Of a DNA stretch of 64,000 bases, positions 8,643 to 17,226 are shown piece after piece. The translations under genes and the position numbers were made by a program. Positions within the stretch are counted from its first letter, which is position 1. Each line of letters opens with the position of its first letter. Under the pieces are notes generated by a model that saw only the letters and a list, made by a program, of their open reading frames with translations, was not told the origin of the DNA and searched no databases. The stretch comes from Pseudoprimorskyibacter insulae (lineage in GTDB: Bacteria > Pseudomonadota > Alphaproteobacteria > Rhodobacterales > Rhodobacteraceae), in NCBI RefSeq assembly GCF_900302505.1, contig NZ_OMOJ01000001.1, forward strand, positions 62,001 to 126,000. Reading direction: 5' to 3'.

Positions 8643-9784
8643 GCTTTGAAGGCCTTGAGGTTGGCTATGACATCCCCGCCAAGCCGGGCATGGCTGTGTC
8701 CGATATCGCAACCCCCGCGCTGGTGATCGACCTTGATGCGCTAGAGGCGAACCTGCGCAAGATGGGCGCGATGGCGGCAGGCATGGGTGTGGCCCTGCGC
8801 CCCCATGGCAAGATGCACAAATCCGCCGATGTGGCGCGGCTTCAGCACGACATCGGCGGGGCGTCTGGGATCTGCTGCCAAAAGGTGTCTGAGGCCGAAG
8901 CCTTCATCCGCGCGGGCATCACTGATGTGCTGGTCACAAACCAAGTGCGCGGCGCCAAAGTGGACCGCTTGGCACGCTTGCCGCTGCTGGGGGCCAAGGT
9001 TGGCGTTTGCGTTGATGATTTGGCCTCGGTCGCGGAACTGGCCGAAGCGGCCGCGCGCCACGGCACCGAACTGCGTGTGCTGGTCGAGATCGAATGCGGC
9101 GGCGGACGCTGCGGGGTTGTTGACCCTGCCGACGTCGTGACCATCGCCAAGGCCGTGATCGACGCGCCGGGCCTGACCTTTGACGGCATCCAAGCCTACC
9201 ACGGAAGCCTGCAACATGTGCAGACCTATGCCGACCGCCTCAAAGGATTCGAGGCCCAGATTGCCACAGTGCAGGCCGCTATCAAGGCACTGACAGAGGC
9301 GGGCATCGCCTGCCCAACCGTCACAGGCGCAGGCAGCGGTAGCTTCGAATTCGAAGGCCGCTCGGGCATCTACACCGAACTACAATGCGGATCTTACGCC
9401 TTCATGGATGTCGATTATGGCCGCATCGAAGCCGAGGGCGGCGGGCGGCTGGATGGCGACTGGCGCAATGCCCTGTTCGTCGCCGCAACGATCATCAGCA
9501 AAACCCGGCCCGGACTGGCGGTTGGGGATGCCGGCCTCAAAGCCATGACGACAGAAAGTGGGCTTCCCACCGTGTTTGGCCGCAGCGATGTGCACGCCGC
9601 TGGCGTCTCGGATGAGCACAGCAATCTGAGCGACCCAACCGATAGCCTAAAGATCGGCGACCGTCTGCGCCTCATCCCCGGCCACTGCGATCCGACCTGC
9701 AACCTTCACGACTGGTACGTCGCGATCCGCGGCGACACGGTCGAAGCGCTCTGGCCCGTCACGGCGCGCGGTAAATCCTTCTGA
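8639..9784 (+). CDS. PLP-dependent D-threonine aldolase / 3-hydroxyaspartate aldolase-type enzyme (DSD1 family)
   Basis: 381 aa, alanine-racemase-fold type III PLP enzyme. K58 in RPHGKMHKS is the expected PLP lysine; H349 and D351 in PGHCDPTCN match the divalent-metal site of D-threonine aldolases. The family includes D-threonine aldolase, D-serine dehydratase and the 3-hydroxyaspartate aldolase BhcC, which joins glycine and glyoxylate. It is translationally coupled to allE in a pathway that ends in glyoxylate, so glyoxylate is the attractive aldol partner; this is inference. No bhcA, bhcB or bhcD homologue is in the window. Immediately followed by a five-hairpin element. Confidence 0.82.
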   Translation: MSFEGLEVGYDIPAKPGMAVSDIATPALVIDLDALEANLRKMGAMAAGMGVALRPHGKMHKSADVARLQHDIGGASGICCQKVSEAEAFIRAGITDVLVTNQVRGAKVDRLARLPLLGAKVGVCVDDLASVAELAEAAARHGTELRVLVEIECGGGRCGVVDPADVVTIAKAVIDAPGLTFDGIQAYHGSLQHVQTYADRLKGFEAQIATVQAAIKALTEAGIACPTVTGAGSGSFEFEGRSGIYTELQCGSYAFMDVDYGRIEAEGGGRLDGDWRNALFVAATIISKTRPGLAVGDAGLKAMTTESGLPTVFGRSDVHAAGVSDEHSNLSDPTDSLKIGDRLRLIPGHCDPTCNLHDWYVAIRGDTVEALWPVTARGKSF

Positions 9785-9952
9785 CGCATTGAGCGCCTTG
9801 CGGCGCGCAGGGTATCCTTTTCGCGGCCTCCGGCCTTGAAAAGCAGATAGGGGGCGCTGCCCCCGACAGCCAATAGGCTGTCTCCCCCGGCGGTATTTAT
9901 CAAAGAGAAGAATGAAGGGCGCGGTCTCCTGCTTCTTCTCTTTGATAAATAC
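9785..9952 (+). repeat. Composite five-hairpin intergenic element, copy A
   Basis: Five inverted repeats in a row after the aldolase stop: GCGCC-ttgc-GGCGC (9793-9806); CTTTTC...GAAAAG enclosing GGCC-tcc-GGCC (9817-9843); GGGGGC-gct-GCCCCC (9850-9864); GACAGCC-aata-GGCTGTC (9865-9882); and a 20-bp perfect arm pair beginning GTATTTATCAAAG (9893-9912 with 9933-9952, 20-nt loop). The same modules occur in the same order relative to the preceding stop codon at 45145-45298 on the minus strand. It lies in a convergent gap beside a terminator. Confidence 0.85.
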
Positions 9953-9986
9953 GCCTGAGACCGGTTTGCCCCAAGTCAGGCCTGAG

Positions 9987-10018
9987 AAAAGGGCCCTACG
10001 TTTCCGCAGGGCCCTTTT
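9987..10018. terminator. Bidirectional intrinsic terminator between the aldolase gene and lpdA
   Basis: GGGCCCT (9991-9997) pairs with AGGGCCC (10008-10014) across a 10-nt loop. It is flanked by AAAA on the left and TTTT on the right, so both strands present a GC stem followed by a U run. It can end the plus-strand purine operon and the minus-strand pyruvate dehydrogenase operon. Confidence 0.85.
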
Positions 10019-10022
10019 ACGG

Positions 10023-11771
10023 TTAATGCTTTTTCTTTTTCGGCGGCATCAAGTCGGTGATGGTGCCTTCGAACATTTCTGCCGCAAAGTTCACCGTTTC
10101 CGACAGGGTCGGGTGCGGGTGGATCGTGCGGCCGAGGTCAACCGCGTCTGCGCCCATCTCAATCGCCAAAGCGCATTCCGAGATCAGATCACCCGCGTTG
10201 GTGCCGACGATGCATGCGCCGATGATCCGGTCATCGCTGGGATCGAACAGAAGCTTGGTCATGCCTTCGCTGCGCCCGTTCGAGAGCGATTTGCCCGAAG
10301 CTGCCCATGGGAAGACGCCCTTTTCATAGGCGATGCCCTTGGCTTTGGCTTCGGTCTCGGTCAGGCCGCACCATGCCACCTCGGGGTCGGTATAGGCGAC
10401 CGAGGGGATCAGCTTGGCGTCGAAGAAGCGTTTGTGACCAGCGGCGACTTCGGCGGCGACTTTGCCTTCGTGCACGGCTTTGTGCGCCAGCATCGGCTGG
10501 CCAACCACGTCGCCGATAGCGAAGATATGGGGCACGCCGGTGCGCTGCTGCTTGTCGACGGCGATGAAGCCGCGATCATCCACAGCCACGCCAGCGTTTG
10601 CCGCGTCGATCAGCTTGCCATTGGGCTTGCGGCCCACGGCAACCAGCACCTTGTCAAACGTGTCCGAGAAGCTTTCGCCCTTGTCGTCTTCGAAGGTCAC
10701 CTTCAGCCCATCATCCAGCGCCTCAACAGCGGTGACTTTGGTCTTGAGGAAGATGTTTTCGTAGCGGCCTTTGATGCGGGTCATCAGCGGTTTGACGACG
10801 TCTTTGTCGGCGCCGGGGATGATCTGGTCCATCAGCTCAACCACGGTGATCTTGGAGCCGAGCGCGTCATAGACGCAGGCCATTTCCAAGCCGATGATGC
10901 CGCCGCCCAGAACCAGCATGCGGCCGGGCACGTCTTTCAGCTCCAGCGCGCCGGTCGAGTCGATCACGCGCGGGTCGTCATGCGGGATGAACGGCAGGGC
11001 CACGGGCTCAGACCCGGCGGCGATGATGCACTGGTCAAAGCTGACGGTGGTTTTGCCCTCGTCGCCGGTGACCTCGATCATGTTCGGGCCGGTGAACTTA
11101 CCGAAGCCGCGCACGACCTGCACTTTGCGGCCTTTCGACAGGCCATCAAGGCCGCCGGTCAGCTGGCTGACAACGCCGTCTTTGAAGGCGCGCAACTCGT
11201 CCAGATTGATTTCGGGTTTGCCGAAGCTGATCCCGTGCGAGGCCATTTCCTCGGCTTCAGTGATAACCTTAGCCACGTGCAGCAGCGCCTTCGAGGGGAT
11301 ACAACCCACGTTGAGGCAGACACCGCCCAGCGTCGGGTTCTTCTCGATCAGGACAACCTTTTTGCCAAGGTCAGCGGCGCGGAAGGCCGCCGTGTAACCG
11401 CCGGGGCCAGAGCCCAGAACCACGACCTCCGCATGCACATCGCCGGGGCCGCTGGCGGTTCCGGTGGCCGCAACGGTCGCAGGTGCAGCCGAGGCTGCCT
11501 CTGCGGCGGGCTTGGCGGGTTCGATGCCCGCCGAGGCCGCGCCCTCCAGCACGACAATTGCCGTACCTTCCGAGACCTTATCGCCTTCTTTCACCAGGAT
11601 TTGCGCGACCTTGCCCGCTGCGGGCGAGGGCACTTCCATCGTGGCTTTGTCGGATTCAATCTCGATCAGCGGGTCTTCGGCGGCGACCGTGTCGCCGACC
11701 GAAACCAGAACCGTCACAACCGGGACGTCGTTGAAATCGCCAATATCGGGGACTTTGATTTCCATGGTCAT
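10023..11771 (-). CDS. lpdA: Dihydrolipoyl dehydrogenase (E3) with N-terminal lipoyl domain
   Basis: 582 aa, longer than the usual 460-470 aa E3 because residues 1-80 are a lipoyl domain (lipoyl lysine K42 in ESDKATMEV), joined by an Ala-rich linker of about 30 residues. The E3 part has an FAD motif (VLGSGPGGYTAAFRAADLG), the redox disulfide CLNVGC, an NAD motif (LGGGIIGLEMA) and a C-terminal HPHPTLSE with the active-site His. It reoxidises dihydrolipoamide for pyruvate dehydrogenase. Last gene of aceE-aceF-lpdA, 7 nt after aceF; the terminator follows 4 nt beyond its stop. Confidence 0.95.
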   Translation of the reverse strand: MTMEIKVPDIGDFNDVPVVTVLVSVGDTVAAEDPLIEIESDKATMEVPSPAAGKVAQILVKEGDKVSEGTAIVVLEGAASAGIEPAKPAAEAASAAPATVAATGTASGPGDVHAEVVVLGSGPGGYTAAFRAADLGKKVVLIEKNPTLGGVCLNVGCIPSKALLHVAKVITEAEEMASHGISFGKPEINLDELRAFKDGVVSQLTGGLDGLSKGRKVQVVRGFGKFTGPNMIEVTGDEGKTTVSFDQCIIAAGSEPVALPFIPHDDPRVIDSTGALELKDVPGRMLVLGGGIIGLEMACVYDALGSKITVVELMDQIIPGADKDVVKPLMTRIKGRYENIFLKTKVTAVEALDDGLKVTFEDDKGESFSDTFDKVLVAVGRKPNGKLIDAANAGVAVDDRGFIAVDKQQRTGVPHIFAIGDVVGQPMLAHKAVHEGKVAAEVAAGHKRFFDAKLIPSVAYTDPEVAWCGLTETEAKAKGIAYEKGVFPWAASGKSLSNGRSEGMTKLLFDPSDDRIIGACIVGTNAGDLISECALAIEMGADAVDLGRTIHPHPTLSETVNFAAEMFEGTITDLMPPKKKKH

Positions 11772-11778
11772 CGTCTCC

Positions 11779-13035
11779 TTACCACATCAGCTTGCGCATA
11801 TCGCCCATCAGGGTCTTGAGCGTCACGCAGAAGCGTGCGGCCAAGGCTCCGTCGATGGCGCGGTGGTCATAGGACAGCGACAGCGGCTGCATCAGGCGCG
11901 GCACGAACTGTTCGCCATCCCACACCGGGGCCATCTTCGAGCGGGTGAGGCCCAGAATGGCCACCTCCGGCGCGTTGACGATCGGCGTGAACGAGGTGCC
12001 ACCGATGCCGCCCAGCGACGAGATGGTGAAGGTTGCGCCCGACATGTCTGCCGATTTCAGCTCGCCCTTGCGGGCTTTGGCCGACAATTCGCCCAGTTCC
12101 TTGGAAATCTCGACCAGACCTTTGCGGTCTGCGTCTTTGATCACCGGAACCACAAGGCCGTTCGGCGTGTCAGCGGCAAAGCCGATGTTGTAGAAGGATT
12201 TCTTGATCAGCTTGTCGCCATCCGGGTGGATCGACGAGTTCACTTCCCAATGTTCCTTCAGCGCCGAGACCGAGGCTTTGATCACAAAGCTCAGGAGTGT
12301 GACGCGATAGCCGTTTTCTTTGGCCATCGTGTCCATTTCCTTGCGGTACTTGTCCAGATCCGTGATGTCGGCTTCGTCGTTGTGGGTGACGTGCGGCACG
12401 TTCAGCCACGAGCGGTGCAGAGCCGGGCCCGAGATCTTCTTGATGCGCGGCATGTCCACGTCTTCGACGGGGCCGAACTTCGAGAAATCCACGACCGGGA
12501 TCGGCGGGATGCCCATACCGCCTTGAGCGGCAGCGGCAGCCACGGGGCTGGTGGTGGTTTTGAACGAAGCGGTCACGTCTTCGCGCAGGATACGGCCCTT
12601 GCGGCCCGTGCCGTTCACCTTGTTCAGGTCAACATCCAGCGAACGGGCAAAGGCCCGAACCGACGGCGAGGCGTGCACCTTCGAGAAGCCTGCATCCGTC
12701 ACCGGAGCCGCGGCCGCCGGGGCTGCGGCGGGTGTGGGTGCTGCGGCAGGGGCCGGTGCGGCCGCCGGGGCCGCCTTGGGGGCCTCCGCCGCGGGTGCGC
12801 CAGCGCTTTCGACGATCAGCACAACCGAACCTTCGGAAACCTTGTCGCCTTCTTTGACAAGGATTTCCTTCACCACGCCAGCCGCCGAGGACGGCACTTC
12901 CATGGTGGCCTTGTCGGACTCCAGCTCTACGATCGGGTCTTCTACGGCAATGGTGTCACCCACGGCGACCAGAATGGTCACAACCGGCACCTCATTGAAA
13001 TCGCCGATGTCGGGAACTTTCACTTCAACGGTCAT
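11779..13035 (-). CDS. aceF: Pyruvate dehydrogenase E2, dihydrolipoamide acetyltransferase
   Basis: 418 aa. One N-terminal lipoyl domain (K41 in ESDKATMEV), an Ala/Pro linker (about 85-125), a peripheral-subunit-binding domain (SPSVRAFARSLDVDLNKV, about 130-165) and the catalytic acyltransferase domain with SYDHRAIDGALAARF near the C-terminus. It moves the acetyl group from E1 to CoA. A single lipoyl domain is fewer than the three of E. coli AceF. Lies 23 nt after aceE and 7 nt before lpdA. Confidence 0.95.
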   Translation of the reverse strand: MTVEVKVPDIGDFNEVPVVTILVAVGDTIAVEDPIVELESDKATMEVPSSAAGVVKEILVKEGDKVSEGSVVLIVESAGAPAAEAPKAAPAAAPAPAAAPTPAAAPAAAAPVTDAGFSKVHASPSVRAFARSLDVDLNKVNGTGRKGRILREDVTASFKTTTSPVAAAAAQGGMGIPPIPVVDFSKFGPVEDVDMPRIKKISGPALHRSWLNVPHVTHNDEADITDLDKYRKEMDTMAKENGYRVTLLSFVIKASVSALKEHWEVNSSIHPDGDKLIKKSFYNIGFAADTPNGLVVPVIKDADRKGLVEISKELGELSAKARKGELKSADMSGATFTISSLGGIGGTSFTPIVNAPEVAILGLTRSKMAPVWDGEQFVPRLMQPLSLSYDHRAIDGALAARFCVTLKTLMGDMRKLMW

Positions 13036-13058
13036 TGTCTATCCTCCTAAGTCCCGGC

Positions 13059-15716
13059 TTACACGAGGCGCGGGTTCGGCTTGTCGCCGTCAATTTCGTA
13101 CTTGGCGAGTGCGGCCTTCAGGTCTTTCTCGGACACCACGCCTTCGCGATACAGGTCCACCATGGCGGCGGCTGCGATGTGGTTTGCGTCGACTTCGAAG
13201 AAGCGGCGCAGGTTCACGCGGCTGTCCGAACGGCCAAAGCCATCGGTGCCCAGAACGGTAATGCGCTGCTTGACCGCGCCGCGCACTTGTTCGGCGTAGT
13301 TCTTCATATAGTCGGTGGCGACCACGATCGGGCCTTTCGCACCTTCGAGGCACTGGGTGATGTAAGGCACCTTCGGCTCGTCGAACGGGTTCAGGCGGTT
13401 GTGACGCTCGGCATCTTGATAGTCGCGCGCCAGCTCGTTGAACGAGGTGGCCGACCAGATGTCCGACGTGACACCGAAGTCTTCCTTCAGCATCTCGGCC
13501 GCTTTCAGCGCCTGCACCAGAATTGTGCCCGAGCCCATCAGGTTGACGTGCTTCTTCGCCGGTTTCGCCGTTTTGCGCATGCGATACAGGCCCTTGATGA
13601 TGCCTTCTTCGCTGCCCATCGGCATTTCGGGGTGGCTGTAGTTTTCGTTCATCAGGGTCAGATAGAAGAACACGTCTTCCTGATCCTGATACATCCGCTT
13701 CATGCCGTGCTGTACGATCACCGCGACCTCATAGCTGAAGGTCGGATCATAGGTCACACAGTTCGGGATGGTGCCCGCGAAGATGTGGCTGTGGCCGTCT
13801 TCGTGCTGAAGGCCTTCGCCGTTCAGCGTGGTGCGCCCTGCGGTGCCGCCGAGCATAAAGCCACGGGCACGGCTGTCGCCTGCGGCCCAAGCCAAGTCGC
13901 CGATCCGCTGGAAGCCGAACATCGAGTAGTAGATGAAGAACGGGATCATCGGCTCGCCATGGGTCGAATACGACGTGGCGGCGGCGATCCAGTCGGCCAT
14001 TGCGCCGGCTTCGTTGATGCCTTCCTGCAGAACCTGACCATCGACGCTCTCTTTGTAGAACATCATCTGGTCACGGTCTTCGGGGGTATAGTTCTGACCC
14101 AGCGGGTTGTAGATCCCGACGGACCGGAACAGCCCTTCCATACCGAAGGTGCGGCTTTCATCCGGGACAATCGGAACCACGCGCTTGCCGATCTGCTTGT
14201 CACGCAGCAGCGTGGTCAGGATGCGGACAAACGCCATCGTGGTCGAGATTTCGCGGTCGCCGGTGCTTTCCAGCTGGCCCTTGAACCTTTCAAGCGCGGG
14301 GATTTCCAGCGACGGTGCGCCAGTGAAACGCTGCGGGAACGATCCGCCCAGATCTTTGCGGCGGTCAGCCAGATAAGCCTTTTGCGCGTTGTTCAGCGAA
14401 ACGAAGGGCAGATCCTTTTCCAGTTCCTCGTCGGTGACGGGGATCTTGAACCGGTCGCGCATCGCTTTCAGCTGGTCCAGCTGCATTTTCTTCTGCTGGT
14501 GGGTGGTGTTCTGGCCTTCGCCAGCGGTGCCCATGCCGTAGCCTTTGACGGTTTTCACCAACAGGCAGGTCGGTTGATCCTTGGCTTTGGTGGCCCGCAG
14601 GAAGGCGTTGTAGACCTTTTTCGGCTCATGGCCGCCACGGCGCAGCGCCCAGATCTGATCGTCGGTCCAGTCTTTCACCAGCTCAGCGGTTTCCGGGTAT
14701 TTGCCGAAGAAATGCTTGCGGATATAAGCGCCGTCTTTCGACTTGAAGGTCTGGTAATCGCCGTCGATGGTTTCTTCCATCAGTTGGCGCAGCTTGCCGG
14801 TCGAGTCGTTTTCTAGCAGGTCATCCCAGCCTTTGCCCCAAAGCAGCTTGATCACGTCCCAGCCAGCGCCGCGGAAGTGGCCTTCGAGTTCCTGCACGAT
14901 TTTCGAGTTGCCGCGCACCGGGCCGTCAAGGCGCTGCAAGTTGCAGTTCACCACGAAGATCAGGTTGTCCAGCTTTTCACGGGCGGCGAGGGCAATCGCG
15001 CCCAGCGATTCCGGCTCGTCCATTTCGCCGTCGCCAAGGAAGCACCAGACCTTGCGGTCGGCGGCATCGATCAGGCCACGGTTGTGCATGTATTTCATAA
15101 AGCGGGCTTGGTAGATCGCCATCAGCGGGCCAAGGCCCATCGAGACGGTCGGGAACTGCCAGTAATCTGGCATCAGCCACGGGTGCGGGTAGGACGACAG
15201 GCCATTGCCCGACACTTCGGACCGGAAGTTCTTCAGGTCTTCTTCGCTCAGGCGGCCTTCCATGAAGGAGCGGGCGTAGATCCCCGGGATCACGTGGCCC
15301 TGAAAGAACACCAGATCGCCGCCGTGGATCGCCGATTTCGAACGCCAGAAGTGGTTCAGACCCACATCGTACAGCGCTGCCGACGAGGCGAAAGACGCGA
15401 TGTGGCCACCGTATTCCGAGGATTCTTTGTTCCGCTTCACGACGGTCGCCATGGCGTTCCAACGGTTGATGGTGCGGATGCGCCATTCCATTTCGTTGTC
15501 GCCGGGCATATCGAGTTCGTCATCGGTCGAGATGGTGTTCTGATAGGGCGTGGTCGCCGAGAACGGCAATTTCGCGCCAGCGGCACGGGCCTGTTGTACG
15601 GCTTTATCCAGCAGGAAATGCGCCCGGTCCGGGCCATCGCGCAGAATGACGTCTTCGACGGCGTCCTGCCACTCCTGCGACTCGACTGGGTCGATGTCGT
15701 GGGGAATGTTCGTCAT
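13059..15716 (-). CDS. aceE: Pyruvate dehydrogenase E1 component, homodimeric type
   Basis: 885 aa, typical for the single-chain E1 of gamma-proteobacterial type rather than the alpha/beta E1 of many alphaproteobacteria. The thiamine-diphosphate motif GDGEMDEPES...NCN is present, and conserved stretches include GNSKIVQELEGHFRGAGW and TAGRTTLNGEGLQHEDGHSH. It decarboxylates pyruvate and acetylates the E2 lipoyl group. First gene of the operon. The 350-nt upstream gap contains two GTTTA-N4-TAAAC inverted repeats that may be operators. Confidence 0.96.
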   Translation of the reverse strand: MTNIPHDIDPVESQEWQDAVEDVILRDGPDRAHFLLDKAVQQARAAGAKLPFSATTPYQNTISTDDELDMPGDNEMEWRIRTINRWNAMATVVKRNKESSEYGGHIASFASSAALYDVGLNHFWRSKSAIHGGDLVFFQGHVIPGIYARSFMEGRLSEEDLKNFRSEVSGNGLSSYPHPWLMPDYWQFPTVSMGLGPLMAIYQARFMKYMHNRGLIDAADRKVWCFLGDGEMDEPESLGAIALAAREKLDNLIFVVNCNLQRLDGPVRGNSKIVQELEGHFRGAGWDVIKLLWGKGWDDLLENDSTGKLRQLMEETIDGDYQTFKSKDGAYIRKHFFGKYPETAELVKDWTDDQIWALRRGGHEPKKVYNAFLRATKAKDQPTCLLVKTVKGYGMGTAGEGQNTTHQQKKMQLDQLKAMRDRFKIPVTDEELEKDLPFVSLNNAQKAYLADRRKDLGGSFPQRFTGAPSLEIPALERFKGQLESTGDREISTTMAFVRILTTLLRDKQIGKRVVPIVPDESRTFGMEGLFRSVGIYNPLGQNYTPEDRDQMMFYKESVDGQVLQEGINEAGAMADWIAAATSYSTHGEPMIPFFIYYSMFGFQRIGDLAWAAGDSRARGFMLGGTAGRTTLNGEGLQHEDGHSHIFAGTIPNCVTYDPTFSYEVAVIVQHGMKRMYQDQEDVFFYLTLMNENYSHPEMPMGSEEGIIKGLYRMRKTAKPAKKHVNLMGSGTILVQALKAAEMLKEDFGVTSDIWSATSFNELARDYQDAERHNRLNPFDEPKVPYITQCLEGAKGPIVVATDYMKNYAEQVRGAVKQRITVLGTDGFGRSDSRVNLRRFFEVDANHIAAAAMVDLYREGVVSEKDLKAALAKYEIDGDKPNPRLV

Positions 15717-16068
15717 GTGTCCTCTTCCCTTGTTTTTCCGCGACCGCTTGGCCTCGGATGTTTAGTTTAGCTTTAAACCAAGTTCGGGCTCGGTTCAAAA
15801 TCAGAGTTGGTTCAGATCGGCTCGATCGTCAAAATCCAGTGACCTCCCGCAATACAACGGTGGGTAGCATGGGTGCATTTCGGTTGGCAGATGGTCGGAT
15901 GCATGGCTTCCATGCGCTGACTGCATGGCAATGGTTTAATATTAAACATAGTTGCGCAAGACGGGTTTCGACGTTGCAAAAAATACCCGCGCGCGATGAC
16001 CCTCCTCTCTGCTCAGGGGAATCACCTATTACGTGCCCCCTATGGTCCAAGGGTGCGCGGGAATGTGG
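15717..16068. other. 352-nt intergenic region upstream of aceE
   Basis: No convincing gene: open frames crossing it are short or run into rmuC on the wrong strand. It contains the aceE promoter and leader (minus strand), two matched inverted repeats at 15765-15778 and 15934-15947, and several ATGCATGG/CATGC-type short repeats at about 15865-15930. No U-tract terminator for rmuC was recognised. Confidence 0.6.
15765..15947. promoter_or_regulatory. Paired GTTTA-N4-TAAAC inverted repeats (candidate operators for aceE)
   Basis: GTTTAGCTTTAAAC at 15765-15778 (49 nt before the aceE start) and the perfect palindrome GTTTAATATTAAAC at 15934-15947. Both share the GTTTA...TAAAC half-sites with a 4-nt centre. 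Matching palindromes in one promoter region suggest a dimeric regulator or DNA looping. The regulator is unknown; the sites do not match the E. coli PdhR consensus. Confidence 0.4.
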
Positions 16069-17226
16069 TTACTTGGGAAGGGGTAGTTGGCCAGCGTCCT
16101 TGGCCAAGTCCTCAAAGTCGAAATTATCAAGGCGTCTGGCCCGATTTCCGGCTTTGTCGGCGCTGATCTTGATCTCGGCAATGTCTTTCGCGGCCTGCCC
16201 GAAATGCCGGTCGAGGTTCTCGACCCGCGCGCCCAAACGATCCACATCAGAATAGAGCAACGCCAGTTCCTTGCGGATGGCCCCGGCCTGTTCCCGCATC
16301 CGGGCATCTTTCAAAATGGCCCGCATGGTGTTGAGCGTCGCCATGCAGGTGGTGGGCGACACGATCCAGACCCGCGCGGCAAAGCCTTCGCGAACCACTT
16401 CGGGGAAATTGGCGTGCAACTCGGCATAGACCGCCTCGGACGGCAGGAACATCAGCGCCCCATCGGCGGTTTCGCCTTCGATGATATACTTGTCGGAAAT
16501 GTCGCGGATGTGCTTGCGCAACGAAAACCGCAGTTGCTGCGCGGCGCGGGTCAGTTGTTCCTGCGTTTCGGCCCGGCGCAGCGCCTCGTAGGCCTCAAGC
16601 GGGAACTTGCTGTCGATGGCAATCGGGCCGGGGGGATTGGGCAGGTGGATCAGGCAATCGGCCCGCCGCCCGTTCGAAAGCGTCGCCTGCAAGGTGTAAC
16701 TGTCAGACGGCATCGCCTTTGAGACGATGTCCCGCAGTTGGATTTCGCCAAACGCGCCGCGGGTTTGTTTGTTCGACAGGATGTCTTGCAGCGACAACAC
16801 ATCGCCCGACAGCTTGGTGATATTGTCCTGCGCCTTGTCAATCGCGGCCAGCCGTTGCTGCAATTCGCCCAAGGAATGCGCGGTGCGCCGCGATGTGCCA
16901 TGCAGTGTTTCGTTCATATGATGCTGCACCTCGGCAAGGCGCTTTTCCATCAGTTGCAGCATGGCGGTCTGGCTGGCGGCCTGCGCTTCGCTGACGTGGT
17001 GCAGCCCGCCCGCAAGCCGTTCTTGCCCGTCCGACAGGGCCTGCACCCGCTGCGACAAGGCCCCCATATGGCGGGCCATCGGTTCGGCCATGCGGGCCGA
17101 GCGGCCAGCAGCGCGAACGGACATGATCAGCAGCAGAACGACCAGAAGCCCCAGCCCCAGACCGGCCAAAACAAGCTGAACGACAGGATCGCTCAGCGCA
17201 TAGGAGTTCGGTCCGATCTGGATCAT
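16069..17226 (-). CDS. rmuC: DNA recombination protein RmuC
   Basis: 385 aa. One N-terminal membrane helix (about 15-38), a coiled coil (about 50-145), then the RmuC nuclease-like domain (GAFGEIQLRDIV, IDSKFPLEAYE, ADGALMFLPSEAVYAEL, VWIVSPTTCMATLNTMRAI). RmuC limits inversions between short inverted repeats in E. coli; its biochemical activity is poorly known. Its ATG overlaps the mutL stop by 4 nt, so mutL-rmuC is a two-gene repair operon. Confidence 0.93.
   Translation of the reverse strand: MIQIGPNSYALSDPVVQLVLAGLGLGLLVVLLLIMSVRAAGRSARMAEPMARHMGALSQRVQALSDGQERLAGGLHHVSEAQAASQTAMLQLMEKRLAEVQHHMNETLHGTSRRTAHSLGELQQRLAAIDKAQDNITKLSGDVLSLQDILSNKQTRGAFGEIQLRDIVSKAMPSDSYTLQATLSNGRRADCLIHLPNPPGPIAIDSKFPLEAYEALRRAETQEQLTRAAQQLRFSLRKHIRDISDKYIIEGETADGALMFLPSEAVYAELHANFPEVVREGFAARVWIVSPTTCMATLNTMRAILKDARMREQAGAIRKELALLYSDVDRLGARVENLDRHFGQAAKDIAEIKISADKAGNRARRLDNFDFEDLAKDAGQLPLPK

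Noticed and set aside
12700-12800. GC-rich repeat in aceF
   Set aside because: Encodes the Ala/Pro interdomain linker typical of E2 proteins.
6408-14816. Very long open frames antisense to puuD, lpdA, aceF and aceE (up to about 770 codons)
   Set aside because: GC-rich coding DNA has few stops in mirror frames. The translations are His/Arg-rich, lack family motifs, and the opposite strand carries certain genes throughout.
15758-16255. Plus-strand frame of 165 codons spanning the aceE-rmuC gap
   Set aside because: Runs antisense into rmuC, no ribosome-binding site, no recognisable domain.
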